From: Ruminococcus sp. YE71
Lineage (GTDB): Bacteria; Bacillota; Clostridia; Oscillospirales; Ruminococcaceae
DNA: 64,000 nt
Assembly: GCF_900119155.1 (NCBI RefSeq)
Contig: NZ_FPIR01000003.1
Span: forward strand, 1-64,000
Direction: 5' to 3'
Shown here in pieces: positions 49,784 to 59,089 of this stretch. Both the position numbers and the translations under genes were made by a program. Positions within the stretch are counted from its first letter, which is position 1. Each line of letters starts with the position of its first letter. The notes under the pieces were generated by a model that did not search any database, was not told the DNA's origin, and saw only the letters and a list, made by a program, of their open reading frames with translations.

Positions 49784-50454
49784 GCTTCCTCCTTCATGAC
49801 GTAGCCGATGCCCCTGACAGTGTGTATGAGCTTTTTCTCCCTGCCTGCATCGATCTTCTTGCGGAGATAGTTCATGTAGACCTCAACGATCTTGTCGCCG
49901 CCCTCGTAGTCGTATCCCCACACATGGCTCAGTATCTTCGCCTTGCTGAGGATATGCCCCTTGTTCATCATCAGGTACTCAAGCAGGTCGTACTCCTTTC
50001 CCGTGAGGGTTATCTCGCTGCCGCCGAGCGTGATGATGTGGCTCCCCGTGTCGAGGCACAGCTCCCCGAGGGTTATCCTGTTCGACACGTTTCCCGAGAC
50101 CGTCCGCATCACCGCCATGATCCGTGCGATGAGTTCATCAAAGGAAAACGGCTTGACGATATAGTCGTTCGCGCCGATGTTCAGCCCTGTCACCCTGTCG
50201 CTGACGGTATCCTTCGCCGTCAGGAAAATGACGGGCGTGTTCTTCCCCTCAGCCCGAAGTTTCGAGACCACCTGTGTACCGCTGAGTACGGGCATCATGA
50301 TATCGAGCACTGCAAGGTCGTAGTCGGTGTAGAGCAGCCGTTCGAGGGCTTCGCCGCCGTCGGAACAGCTGTCCACCCCGAAGCCCTCCTGTCTGAGCTT
50401 CTTGGTGATGACTTCATTGAGCGCCATTTCATCTTCGGCTATCAGCAGCTTCAT
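49780..50454 (-). CDS. OmpR-family response regulator
   Basis: The 224-residue regulator has a receiver (AEDE at 6-9, Asp51 in VLDIMMPV, Lys in VKPFSFDE) and a winged-helix domain (GKEYDLLEYLMMNKG, VWGYDYEGGDKIVEVYMNYLRKKI). The ATG at 50454 follows CAGGAGG at 8 nt; a longer frame upstream has no ribosome site. Its probable target is the tandem 11-bp box at 48383-48404. Confidence 0.94.
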   Translation of the reverse strand: MKLLIAEDEMALNEVITKKLRQEGFGVDSCSDGGEALERLLYTDYDLAVLDIMMPVLSGTQVVSKLRAEGKNTPVIFLTAKDTVSDRVTGLNIGANDYIVKPFSFDELIARIMAVMRTVSGNVSNRITLGELCLDTGSHIITLGGSEITLTGKEYDLLEYLMMNKGHILSKAKILSHVWGYDYEGGDKIVEVYMNYLRKKIDAGREKKLIHTVRGIGYVMKEEA

Positions 50455-50497
50455 ACTGTATCCTCCTGTCCTGTGCAAAACCGCGGATGTTACCATT

Positions 50498-50526
50498 ATT
50501 ATAACAAACTGTCGTGACAAAGTCAA
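50498..50526 (-). promoter_or_regulatory. Promoter of the response regulator-kinase operon
   Basis: TTGACT (50521-50526) and TATAAT (50498-50503) with 17 nt between them on the minus strand, 44 nt before the start codon. Confidence 0.8.
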
Positions 50527-50558
50527 TCGGCAGCGGTGCTTTTTCCGCTGATAAGAAA

Positions 50559-50588
50559 GGTCGGCAGTCTCCGAAGAAACTGCCGACC
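50559..50588 (-). terminator. Terminator of the large repeat-protein gene
   Basis: GGTCGGCAGT and ACTGCCGACC make a perfect 10-bp stem over a 10-nt loop, followed on the minus strand by TTTCTTAT, about 40 nt after the stop. Confidence 0.7.
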
Positions 50589-50625
50589 AGTCAGTCAGTC
50601 ATTATAGATCTTTAAGTGGATCTCA

Positions 50626-53376
50626 TTACTTGATAGTAACAGTGGTAGCTCTCTGGTTGAGGTTGGAAGTATCCCAGTTGCCGCCTACCTTAGCAACTAC
50701 TACTACCTTGTAAGAACCTGCGGGAACCTTGGTCTTAACGAAGGTGGTGGTAGTTCCGCTAACCTGCTGCAGAACCCTCCACTTACCGGCGGTGTAGTAA
50801 CCAATTGCATAAGCCTGAGCGTTCGGAACTGCGGTCCAGTCGAGCTTGAATGCGCTGCCCTGTACCTGTGCAGTAGCTGTCGGATACTTATTGGAAGTAG
50901 CGTTAGGAGTTACAGTGATAGCGTTAGACATATCGCTGGTGTTCCATACGCCGTTGAATCTTGCGATTACAGCAACCTTGTACTCCTGACCGGGAGTGAG
51001 GTTTTTCAGAACGTAAGAGGTGGTGTTGCCCTGTGCAAGAGACTGCCACTTGCCGCTGATGTAGCCGAATACTGCATAAGACTCAGCGCCATCAACTTCG
51101 TTCCACTTCAGCTTAACGCACTCGTCGCCCTTCTCGTAAGTAACAACAGGGTTCTTGTAAACCAGCTGTGCGGATACGTTCAGAGTAGAGGTGTAAACAG
51201 TGCCGTCGATAGTAGCGGTAGCAGTGTAGGTTACGATACCGCCTGCGAGAGACGAGGTAACTTCAGAAGGATAAGTCTCAACGTCGCCGCATACGGAGCA
51301 GATGGTCTTAACAGTTGCGGTGTAAGTTCTGCCGTTCTGTACCCAGCTCCAGATAGGCTCGCCCATGGTGTGAGGCAGAGTGTCGATATTGTCAACAGTC
51401 TTGGTCTGAACCTCGAAGTCATCGGTGTCCTTGAATACTGCGGTATAGGTTATCTGACCCTTAGCGCCGCAGGTAGCTTCTCTGGTGATCTCGGAAGTAG
51501 CGTCAGCCTTCTCAACGATATCGTCAGCAGCAGTACCGTTCAGGCACTTTCTGGTAGCGGTGCAGGTGCTGTAGTCCTCAGACCACTCGTATACGGGATC
51601 GCCGTAGTTAGCCTTGATGGTAGCGATAGCAACTTCATAAGTAGAAGTGGTGAATACTTCGTTATCGAATGTAGCGGTGTATACGCCAACGCCCTTGGAG
51701 GAAACGGTCGGCTCAACCTTTACTTCGTAAGATACCTTACCATCTTCAGTGATCTCATCGTCACAGTGTATGCAGCCGAGAACTGCCTTGCAGGTGTAGG
51801 TGTCATTCTCTTCGTCCTTAGTCCATGTGTACTGAGCTTCGCCGTACTCATGAGGCAGCTTCTCGATCTTATAGGATACCTCGTCGGAGAACTCCTCGTC
51901 GCCAACGTATGCATAAGCGGTGTAGGTGATCTTGCCTTCAGAGGTGCAGGTAGGTTCTACTCTGGTGACCTTGATATCAGCAACACGAGCCTCGCACTCA
52001 CCGCAGTTTGTGCAGGAAATAAGTGCAACAGCGGTATTGTCGTCGCCCCAGAAGAACTGTGCCTTCCAGTTGTGGCCGATCGGATCGGTAGTAACGATCT
52101 TGGTGTCGTTGTACGTCTTGCCGCCGAATGTAACCTCAGCAGTGTAAACTGTCTGACCCTCTGCTTCGCAAGTCGGCTTCTTGGTAACCAGAACAGTAAC
52201 ATTATTATCTTCTACTTCAACTACGCTGTCGCCGCGGCTGCAGGTGAAGATTGCAGTCGCAACGGGATTGCCGTCTTCATCCTCATCCCAATCCCAATTA
52301 GGCTCGCCGTAGTCGTGACCGAGAGCGTCGATGTTATCAACTTCCTTGGTCTTAGTTGTGAACAGATTGTTCGTGAACTCTGCTGTATAAGTTGTCTTAC
52401 CCTTTTCGGTGCAGGTAGGATCAAGGGTCACTTCAGAAGTAGTATCTACAACTTCAATGATATCATCCTCGTCAGTACCATTTAAGCAGTCAGCGAAAGC
52501 GGTACACTGGGAATTGTCATCAGACCAGGTGTAAACTGCTGCAGCATACTTAGGATTCTCAGCAGCGATCTCTACAGTCTTATACTGAGTCTCAAATACG
52601 CTGTCGGAGAACTTAGCGGTATATCTGCCGACGCCCTTATTCTTGATAGTAGGCGCAAGGATAACTTCATAGCTTAACTCAGCTTCGCAGCTGTCAACGT
52701 GGCTTGCGTCATGCTTACAAGCACGCTTTGCAGTACAGCCTGTATAGTTGCCCTTCTCATCCTGTACCCAGGTATATGAATACTGAGAAGCATCTACCCA
52801 CTCATGACCTATCGGCTCGGTGATGCTGGTCTTCTTGTCGATGAATTCCTGACCATCGATAGTAGCGGTTGCAACAGTGGTTACAGAACCGGGCTCTTCG
52901 CAGGTCGCTTCAACGATCTCAGTAGTGATAACAGCAACGACACCCTTTTCTTCGCCGCACTCGCTGCACTTAACGGTAGCTACTGCGATGTTATTCTGGA
53001 GCCAGTGCCATTCTACTAATTCCCAGTTATGCTCGGTAAAATCTACGACCTGGGTCTTATCTACAGTAATACCCTTGTAACTAATGGTTACAGAATACTG
53101 TACTTTTCTTCCTTCATCGCAGGGACCATCCACGAGGATCGTCTTAGTAGCTGCTGTAGTGATAGAAGAACCGTCGCTGAACTTTGCGGTAGCAGTGGAA
53201 TAATCACTTGCCCACTCAAAGTCTTCAAGCTGAACGTTTTCTTCCTGCGTATTCTGAATCAGCTGACCTAATTCAAGGTCCTGTGCGTTTGCGATCACTG
53301 ATGCGGGAACGGAGCCTGCAAGGCTGAGTACTGCGGTCAAACCTGCCAGTGTGCGTTTCATAGTGTTTTTAGTCAT
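50626..53376 (-). CDS. Large secreted repeat protein with two C-terminal fibronectin-like domains
   Basis: The 916-residue protein has a signal peptide to about residue 32 (ASVIANAQ). About eight imperfect units of 75-85 residues follow (roughly 60-720), marked by TC..(E/K)G..TYTA in a beta strand, LGHDYG/IGHEW/LPHEYG turns and paired cysteines such as CSECGEEKG and CTNCGECEA. Two fibronectin-like domains close the protein (about 735-915; LKNLTPGQEYKVAVIARFNGVWNTSD and a C-terminal copy). It is acidic and looks like a stalk or adhesin. The last domain resembles the end of the CotH protein. No dockerin or sortase signal is present. The ATG follows CAAGGAGG. Confidence 0.85.
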   Translation of the reverse strand: MTKNTMKRTLAGLTAVLSLAGSVPASVIANAQDLELGQLIQNTQEENVQLEDFEWASDYSTATAKFSDGSSITTAATKTILVDGPCDEGRKVQYSVTISYKGITVDKTQVVDFTEHNWELVEWHWLQNNIAVATVKCSECGEEKGVVAVITTEIVEATCEEPGSVTTVATATIDGQEFIDKKTSITEPIGHEWVDASQYSYTWVQDEKGNYTGCTAKRACKHDASHVDSCEAELSYEVILAPTIKNKGVGRYTAKFSDSVFETQYKTVEIAAENPKYAAAVYTWSDDNSQCTAFADCLNGTDEDDIIEVVDTTSEVTLDPTCTEKGKTTYTAEFTNNLFTTKTKEVDNIDALGHDYGEPNWDWDEDEDGNPVATAIFTCSRGDSVVEVEDNNVTVLVTKKPTCEAEGQTVYTAEVTFGGKTYNDTKIVTTDPIGHNWKAQFFWGDDNTAVALISCTNCGECEARVADIKVTRVEPTCTSEGKITYTAYAYVGDEEFSDEVSYKIEKLPHEYGEAQYTWTKDEENDTYTCKAVLGCIHCDDEITEDGKVSYEVKVEPTVSSKGVGVYTATFDNEVFTTSTYEVAIATIKANYGDPVYEWSEDYSTCTATRKCLNGTAADDIVEKADATSEITREATCGAKGQITYTAVFKDTDDFEVQTKTVDNIDTLPHTMGEPIWSWVQNGRTYTATVKTICSVCGDVETYPSEVTSSLAGGIVTYTATATIDGTVYTSTLNVSAQLVYKNPVVTYEKGDECVKLKWNEVDGAESYAVFGYISGKWQSLAQGNTTSYVLKNLTPGQEYKVAVIARFNGVWNTSDMSNAITVTPNATSNKYPTATAQVQGSAFKLDWTAVPNAQAYAIGYYTAGKWRVLQQVSGTTTTFVKTKVPAGSYKVVVVAKVGGNWDTSNLNQRATTVTIK

Positions 53377-53802
53377 TGTAATTTCCTCCTTGTATAGAAA
53401 TGAAAATTTTTAGCGGACTCAAAGTGGATAATCATCCCACATTGGCTCGCTTGTTAACCGAATTGTAACGCCTTTGCTTTCAAATATTTCCATATCGGTT
53501 TGACTAAATCATTTATATAATATAGACACGACATAGAATTTTGAAGGCGTTTCTTGGAATTCATTAAGTGTTAACTTTCTGTATTCCTTATGTTTAACAT
53601 TATAGCACAGGCTTTTCAAAATTGCAAGGGTTTTTTGAATTTTTTTGAAGATAATATAGAAATTTGTTGAGGTTGCACAACTGTGAACAGTTTTTATAAA
53701 ACACTATGCGAAATTATTACGCCACGGAAACAAAAAAAAACAGCCGAATTACTAAAAAGATAAAACAAAATAGCACTGATACGTTCAGTATCAGTGCTAT
53801 TT
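53377..53802. other. Long 5' leader and intergenic region upstream of the repeat-protein gene
   Basis: 426 nt without a gene. On the minus strand TTGCAA (53622-53627), 17 nt, TATAAT (53599-53604) is a good promoter for the repeat-protein gene and implies an unusually long leader of about 215 nt, A+T-rich and without an obvious riboswitch or open frame. The mgtE terminator occupies 53770-53801. The stretch between shows nothing else I recognise. Confidence 0.6.
53770..53801 (-). terminator. Terminator of mgtE
   Basis: AGCACTGATAC and GTATCAGTGCT form a perfect 11-bp stem with a 5-nt loop directly after the mgtE stop, followed on the minus strand by ATTTTGTTTT. Confidence 0.85.
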
Positions 53803-55224
53803 TTATGCCAGATGCAATACATTCAGCAGCAGTACCCAGCTCATCCCGTAGTACGAGACCACCGCCACAAGGTCATTGACCGTAGTTATCAGCGGCCCCG
53901 ACGCTACCGCAGGGTCTACCTTTATCTTTTTAAAGAAGAGCGGTATCAGCGTGCCCACCGCGCTCGATATGAGCATGGCTATCATCAGCGAAAGCCCGAT
54001 GCAGCCCGACACCGCAAACGAAAACAGCGCCGTCCGATGCTTGAACAGCATGATATACAGCCCTATCAGCACGAATGATATGCTCCCCAGCAGCAGTCCG
54101 TTGCAGAGTCCGACCCGCATCTCCTTCGACACCAGTCTGCCCTTCTGCTTGAACGACAGGTTCTCGTCGGTGAGCACACGTATCGTCACCGCCAGCGACT
54201 GGGTGCCGACGTTACCCGCCATGTCGAGTATCAGCGACTGGAACGCCATGATGAGCGTCAGCTGCGCCACCACCTTCTCGAAGGCGCCTACCACCGATGA
54301 CACCACGATGCCAAGCCCGAGAAGTACCAGCAGCCACGGCATACGCTTTTTCATGCTCTGCTTCGTGGTCTCGTTCAGGTCTTCCTCCGAGGTCAGACCT
54401 GCGAACTTCGCGTAGTCGTCGCCCATCTCGTCATCGACAGCCTCGATGATGTTCTGCGATGTGATGACTCCGAGCAGTTTGTTTGAATCGTCCAGCACGG
54501 GTATGATGCTCTCCGAATAGTCCTTCAGCTTCTCGATACAGTCAGCCGTCTGCTCGTTCGCGTAGACATACGGGAACGAAGCCACCACAAGCTCATCGAG
54601 GGGTCTGCCGCTGCGTGCGGTTATAAGATCCTTCAGGTCTACCGCTCCGCAGAACTCATTATCCTCATCCACCACGAACAGCGTAGTGATATTGTCGTTC
54701 TCCTCCGCCTGACGGATAAGCTCGTTCATCGACTGCTTTATGGTCATACCCTCGCGGATGATGATGCAGTTGGTGGTCATACGGCTTCCTATCTCGTCCT
54801 CGTCGAAGGATGCTATCAGCTGTATCTCCTTTTTGATATCCGCCGAAAGCAGGTCGATAATGACGGTGCGCTTATCCTTGCCGATACATCGGAGTATCTC
54901 CACAGCGGTGTCGGTGTCGAGCTTCTCGACTACAGCCGCCGCCTTGCGTATCTCCATCTCGTTGAGGTATCCGCCTGCCTCGTCCTCGTCGAAGTACTCG
55001 AAAATATCCGCAAGCATCTCCGTACCGCACACGCGGTAGAATTTCTTGCGCTCCTGCACGGTGAGCGTCCCGATAACATCGGCGATATCGCTTCCGTGAT
55101 AATCCTCAAGCCTGTTCATTATCGACTTGGGGGTGTCGTTGCTCCTGATGATACTTGTCAGCTCCTCGGTGTAGGCGGGCTTTACAGCCATTCCCTCAGA
55201 AGCTGTGATCTCCTTGTTTTCCAT
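53803..55224 (-). CDS. mgtE: MgtE-family magnesium transporter
   Basis: The 473-residue Mg2+ channel has the cytoplasmic N domain (about 20-130; SDIADVIGTLTVQERKKFY), two CBS domains (about 135-260; TTNCIIIREGMTIKQSMNEL, VLDDSNKLLGVITSQNII) and five C-terminal transmembrane helices (about 290-473; MPWLLVLLGLGIVVSSVVGAF, DMAGNVGTQSLAVTIRVLT, the pore-helix region). CBS and N domains close the pore when cytosolic Mg2+ is high. The ATG follows CGGAGG. Upstream is a leader with a small open frame and terminator. Confidence 0.95.
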   Translation of the reverse strand: MENKEITASEGMAVKPAYTEELTSIIRSNDTPKSIMNRLEDYHGSDIADVIGTLTVQERKKFYRVCGTEMLADIFEYFDEDEAGGYLNEMEIRKAAAVVEKLDTDTAVEILRCIGKDKRTVIIDLLSADIKKEIQLIASFDEDEIGSRMTTNCIIIREGMTIKQSMNELIRQAEENDNITTLFVVDEDNEFCGAVDLKDLITARSGRPLDELVVASFPYVYANEQTADCIEKLKDYSESIIPVLDDSNKLLGVITSQNIIEAVDDEMGDDYAKFAGLTSEEDLNETTKQSMKKRMPWLLVLLGLGIVVSSVVGAFEKVVAQLTLIMAFQSLILDMAGNVGTQSLAVTIRVLTDENLSFKQKGRLVSKEMRVGLCNGLLLGSISFVLIGLYIMLFKHRTALFSFAVSGCIGLSLMIAMLISSAVGTLIPLFFKKIKVDPAVASGPLITTVNDLVAVVSYYGMSWVLLLNVLHLA

Positions 55225-55285
55225 TGGTTAGTCCTCCGTTTCATTGATCTCTCAATTGGCGTGAGGGACAAATGGGCACAAAAAT

Positions 55286-55312
55286 CCCGTATCGAAGGTC
55301 TGACGATACGGG
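55286..55312 (-). terminator. Terminator in the mgtE leader
   Basis: CCCGTATCG and CGATACGGG form a perfect 9-bp stem over a 9-nt loop followed by ATTTTTG on the minus strand, between the leader open frame and mgtE. A terminator here means that mgtE expression depends on readthrough. Confidence 0.7.
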
Positions 55313-55322
55313 CGCAAAAATA

Positions 55323-55421
55323 TCATATCACAACAAATAAGGTGACGTAACGAGCCCTGTTCGCTGTGATAAAACATCTTCGCGGTCGTCCGTTTGACCC
55401 TGAACTGTCGCCGTTAGTCAC
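55323..55421 (-). CDS. Putative 32-residue leader peptide of mgtE
   Basis: A GTG at 55421 with CAGGAGGTGAACAGA directly upstream opens a 32-codon frame whose product contains GRPRRCFITANRARYVTLF and ends VVI. Its TGA lies 11 nt before the leader terminator stem, the spacing at which a ribosome could influence hairpin formation. The strong ribosome site argues for real translation. I do not recognise the peptide, and no M-box riboswitch is visible. Confidence 0.5.
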   Translation of the reverse strand: MTNGDSSGSNGRPRRCFITANRARYVTLFVVI

Positions 55422-55483
55422 TCTGTTCACCTCCTGTTGTGTACAAGCCGTCAGCAGGTCATCCGCCTGCTCCATACCTTTTT

Positions 55484-55489
55484 ATTATA
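55484..55489 (-). promoter_or_regulatory. Extended -10 promoter of the mgtE leader
   Basis: TGCTATAAT on the minus strand gives an extended -10 (TATAAT at 55484-55489); no good -35 hexamer is seen 17 nt upstream. A small hairpin (GCAGG-N7-CCTGC, about 55453-55470) lies early in the leader. Confidence 0.5.
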
Positions 55490-55540
55490 GCACAGAGCAT
55501 CAGCGGAATTCCAGCAGATATTATTAACATTTTGTTTTTA

Positions 55541-58279
55541 TCAGAACGGCTGAACATTTTCAGCTTCAAGACTGATGAGGTCAAGACCGCCGAGACTGAA
55601 ATGCAGCCTTATTATCGAATACCGCGAGAAGAGCGGAACGTCCCCCGAAGTGAACGACACGGGTTCGCCGTCAGTACCATTATATGTGAATGTGGCGACC
55701 GCCGTTCCGAGACTGTAGATGGTGACGTTCATCTGTGCGGTCTTGCTCGACTTCGAGCTTGCCGTGAGGGTGAACCTGTGCATACCCGTTTTCCGCACGT
55801 CGAAGGTGAAGGAGTACTCGCTGTTCCTGCCCGTCTTTACCGAGGTCAGGTCGATGACCGCCTTTCCGTCGAGGTCGAAGACCTCGTTGCCCACGTTCTC
55901 GCTGCCGCCGTCGTCGGGCTTGTTTATCACCTTCACGGTGTCGCCTGTCCCCGTCATCCGCTCCATCGCGTGGGTGGTCATGAGGAAACTCAGGATGTTC
56001 TTCGCCGAGCGCTGAAGTTCGCAGCGTTTCAGACTGCCGTCCGCAAGGGACGCCTTCAGGTTATCGGGGTTGTGTTCGCTGTCGGCGCATACCATATAAA
56101 CATCGTTCTGCGCCGAGACCATCGCCGCCAGATCCTGCTTGTCGGGAGCGCAGCCGCGGCGGTTGATGTCAGCCCACCAGTCGGTCATGACGAACCCGTC
56201 GAAGCCCCACTCGCCGCGGAGTATCGAGGTGTTCAGCCCGAAGCTGCCTGCCGTCCAGAGACCGTTCACCTGTCCGTAGGTGGTCATTATCGAGCGTGCG
56301 CCGCCTTCCCTGACGGCTATCTCGAAGCCCCGCAGATATATCTCCCGAAGGGCTCTCTCGGAGACCGCACTGTCGATGATGCGGCGGTTCGTCTCCTGAT
56401 TGTTGGCGCAGAAATGCTTTATCGTGCCCTCGACGCCTGCGCCGTGCAGACCTTTCAGCTCGGCGGCGGCGATATGCCCCGTGAGGAACGGATCCTCGGA
56501 GAAGTACTCGAAGTTCCTGCCGTTGAGGGGGTGACGGTGGATGTTCATTCCCGGGCCGAGCAGGCAGTCAACATTGTTCGCCGTCATCTCAAGACCCGTG
56601 AACCCGAACAGCTCCTCGGTGAGCTTCCTGTCGAAGGTGGAAGCTATGAGCGTTCCGTTCGGCAGGCTGAACGCCTTTGTGCCGCAGTCGAGTCTCATTC
56701 CCGAAGGGCCGTCGGAACAGCATCCGCAGGGTACTCCTTTCCCCGAAAGGCTCTCGGACACGCCGCCGAAAGCCGCCGCAGTACCGGGGGTGACCTTCGG
56801 TGAGCACATACCCTCGCCGCGGACAAGACAGCAGAGGTCGTCGTCCGAAAGCTGTGCCACGAACTCGTCGAGGGTGCAGCTGCCGTTCACCGCGTCCGCG
56901 AGGGTGAGACTGCCTTCGGTCGGCGTTATCTCGTCGGGAAGGGCGGCTTCACGCTCGGCAGTCTCGTCGATCTGCGAGAGGGGTACGGCTTCAAAGCGCG
57001 GCTCGTCACCGCCGCCCACCATCCTCTCGAATCCCGTGACAGGTGCGAGCGCCTGTTTCAGTTGTTCCGTCACAACGTCCTCAAAGATCTCGAACTCGAA
57101 CACTTCGGGCGCACTGCGAACGTCGCCGCCCACATAGAACCGATAGCAGCCCTTTTCGAGCAGCCACGCATAGTGGTGTCCCGAAGCGCCGCTGTCGTCA
57201 TAGGACGCGAAGGCACTGACGGGTATTATAATAGTAAGGGTCTCGCTCTCGTCGGGGGCGAGGGTCGCCGTCTTGTCAAAGCCGCACAGCACCTTGGCGG
57301 GCTTGCCGAGACTGCCCTGCGGCGCGGCGCAGTAGACGAGCACCGAATGCTTGCCACCGAAACTGCCCCTGTTCGTGACCTCGGCGGTGATGGTGACGAT
57401 ACCCTCGGCTTCGTCGAAGCTGCCCGAAGCCTTCACCGCGAAATCGGTGTAGGACAGCCCGTAACCGAAGGGATAGCGCACCATGTCCTTCGCGAAGGTC
57501 TCGAAGTAGCGGTAGCCCACGAAGATGTCCTCGCCGTAGACGTCCCGTTCCCTGCCGTAGAAGAATCTGTCGGACGGGTGGTCGGTGATGGAATATGCGA
57601 TGGTGTCGGGCAGTCTGCCGCTTGGGGAAACGTCGCCGAGGATGACCTTCGCCGCGCCGAGTCCGCCCGTCATGCCGCCCTGCCAGATGTACAGCACCGC
57701 GTCGGGGCTGTAGTCGTCCACAAAGCTCATATCTATAGTATTGCCCACGTTGAGCAGAACAGTCATGGTCCTGAAGTGCTTTCTCACGGCGGCGAGCATA
57801 TCCCGCTCCCCCTGCGACAGCAGGAACGAACCTTCGTCGGCGGTGTTGTCCTGTTCCTCGCCTGCCGTGCGCCCGATGATGACCACCGCCGTATCCGAAC
57901 GCGAAGCGGCGGCGCTCACAAGCTCGTCGGTCAGGGGCATCTCCTTCTGCGACCAGGGCTCGCCGCCCCAGCTCTCACCCAGCTCGAAGGGATTCTCTGC
58001 CGTCCAGCTGCGGTAGGTCTCAAGAAGCTCGGTGTCGAGCTTCGCGCCGAGTTCTTCGAGCCCGTCGATGACACCCGTCACCTTTGAAACATTCACCATG
58101 CCGCCCGAACCCGTTCCGCTCTTGTAGTAATCGAGCTGTATGCGCCCGAACACCGCGATGGTATCATCCCGCGAAACAGGCAGTGCGCCGTTGTCGTTTT
58201 TTAGCATTACGATGCCGTCTGCGCAGACCTCGGCAGCCTTTTCGATATATTTGTCCCAGTCAAGTATTCTTTCAGCCAT
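55541..58279 (-). CDS. GH3 beta-glucosidase with reversed domain order
   Basis: The 912-residue enzyme is built back to front: the GH3 C-terminal alpha/beta sandwich comes first (about 15-260; ADGIVMLKNDNGALPV, VVIIGRTAGEEQDN), then a fibronectin-like domain (about 290-410). The TIM-barrel catalytic domain follows (about 450-790; SDGPSGMRLD, LGPGMNIHRHPLNGRNFEYFSEDP, GTIKHFCANNQE), with the nucleophile Asp in GFVMTDWWADINR. Such swapped enzymes are known from Ruminococcus and Butyrivibrio. The C-terminal ~110 residues form a further beta-rich, possibly carbohydrate-binding, domain (SEYSFTFDVRKTGMHRFTLTA). No signal peptide, so it is cytoplasmic and should hydrolyse imported oligosaccharides. 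Confidence 0.93.
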   Translation of the reverse strand: MAERILDWDKYIEKAAEVCADGIVMLKNDNGALPVSRDDTIAVFGRIQLDYYKSGTGSGGMVNVSKVTGVIDGLEELGAKLDTELLETYRSWTAENPFELGESWGGEPWSQKEMPLTDELVSAAASRSDTAVVIIGRTAGEEQDNTADEGSFLLSQGERDMLAAVRKHFRTMTVLLNVGNTIDMSFVDDYSPDAVLYIWQGGMTGGLGAAKVILGDVSPSGRLPDTIAYSITDHPSDRFFYGRERDVYGEDIFVGYRYFETFAKDMVRYPFGYGLSYTDFAVKASGSFDEAEGIVTITAEVTNRGSFGGKHSVLVYCAAPQGSLGKPAKVLCGFDKTATLAPDESETLTIIIPVSAFASYDDSGASGHHYAWLLEKGCYRFYVGGDVRSAPEVFEFEIFEDVVTEQLKQALAPVTGFERMVGGGDEPRFEAVPLSQIDETAEREAALPDEITPTEGSLTLADAVNGSCTLDEFVAQLSDDDLCCLVRGEGMCSPKVTPGTAAAFGGVSESLSGKGVPCGCCSDGPSGMRLDCGTKAFSLPNGTLIASTFDRKLTEELFGFTGLEMTANNVDCLLGPGMNIHRHPLNGRNFEYFSEDPFLTGHIAAAELKGLHGAGVEGTIKHFCANNQETNRRIIDSAVSERALREIYLRGFEIAVREGGARSIMTTYGQVNGLWTAGSFGLNTSILRGEWGFDGFVMTDWWADINRRGCAPDKQDLAAMVSAQNDVYMVCADSEHNPDNLKASLADGSLKRCELQRSAKNILSFLMTTHAMERMTGTGDTVKVINKPDDGGSENVGNEVFDLDGKAVIDLTSVKTGRNSEYSFTFDVRKTGMHRFTLTASSKSSKTAQMNVTIYSLGTAVATFTYNGTDGEPVSFTSGDVPLFSRYSIIRLHFSLGGLDLISLEAENVQPF

Positions 58280-58297
58280 TTATTTCATCCTTTCAGG

Positions 58298-59089
58298 TCA
58301 GTCGTTATGTCTGTGACCTACTGTTATTTCTTCAAGCTCATCCTTCGTGAGCGGCCCCGAATAGAACTGCCCCTGTATCAGACCGCAGTCCATTTCCGAG
58401 AGCATATTTGCGGTATCTTCATCGTCGGCGCCCTGCGCCATCACTTCGAGGGGGATGTCCTTCACCATCTCTATCATGCCGCGAAGTATCGCTCTGCCGC
58501 CGCCCGAACCTGCCGAACGCACGATGTTCTTATCGAGCCTCGCCACCCTGACAGGCATATCCAGCAGCCGCTGGACGTTCGAGTAGCCGTGTCCGAAACC
58601 ATCCAGCACAAGGGTGTAGCCCTGCGCGGACAGCTTTTTCAGGTTCTCGTTGAACACACGGCTCATGTTCTCGTATGAGGATTCCCTTATAATGAACGCG
58701 ATGTGCTGGGGCGCAGTCATCGAGCGTTCGCGGAGATTCCAGATTATATCGGTCAGCTCCATTCGCATACACTGGGTGACCGACAGCCCCACGTATATCT
58801 GCGAAAGTCCCGTCCTCCTGAAGGTCTCGCTCCCTGCGAACCCGAACACCTCTTCGAGCACGCGGCTGCCGAGACAGACGCTCAGACCGCGCTCCTCCGC
58901 CGCCGTTATCAGCAGCTCCGAGTCGATGTCGCCGTACACCTCGTCGGAAAGGGCGATGACGGCTTCCGCCGAAACGAACCGCCCCTCGCTCACCGACCGT
59001 ATGGGCTGATACCTGACGCTCAGTCCGCCCGAAGTCATGGCGCGGTTGAGTATCTCGTCAAGGTGTGCCTCTATCTGGTAGGAGCGCTT
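58298..59089 (-). pseudogene. Degenerate EAL domain, separated by an in-frame TAA from the gene before it
   Basis: This frame (264 codons from the stop of the preceding gene, or 246 residues from an internal ATG at 59038) encodes an EAL-like domain. Most catalytic signature residues are replaced: EAL reads EAV, the NLS motif is GLS, DDFG is DGFG and AEG is AQG. Thus c-di-GMP hydrolysis is unlikely. It continues the upstream GGDEF-like gene in exactly the same frame after one TAA, the linker KRSYQIEAHLDEIL lies between them, and the internal ATG has no ribosome site. It is therefore probably the lost half of a GGDEF-EAL protein, or read by reinitiation or readthrough. Confidence 0.7.

Noticed and set aside
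55225-55540. M-box (Mg2+) riboswitch before mgtE
   Set aside because: The conserved M-box core sequences are not seen; a leader peptide plus terminator explains the region better.
57062-58087. Long plus-strand frame opposite the GH3 gene
   Set aside because: Antisense to conserved GH3 domains with no start signal.
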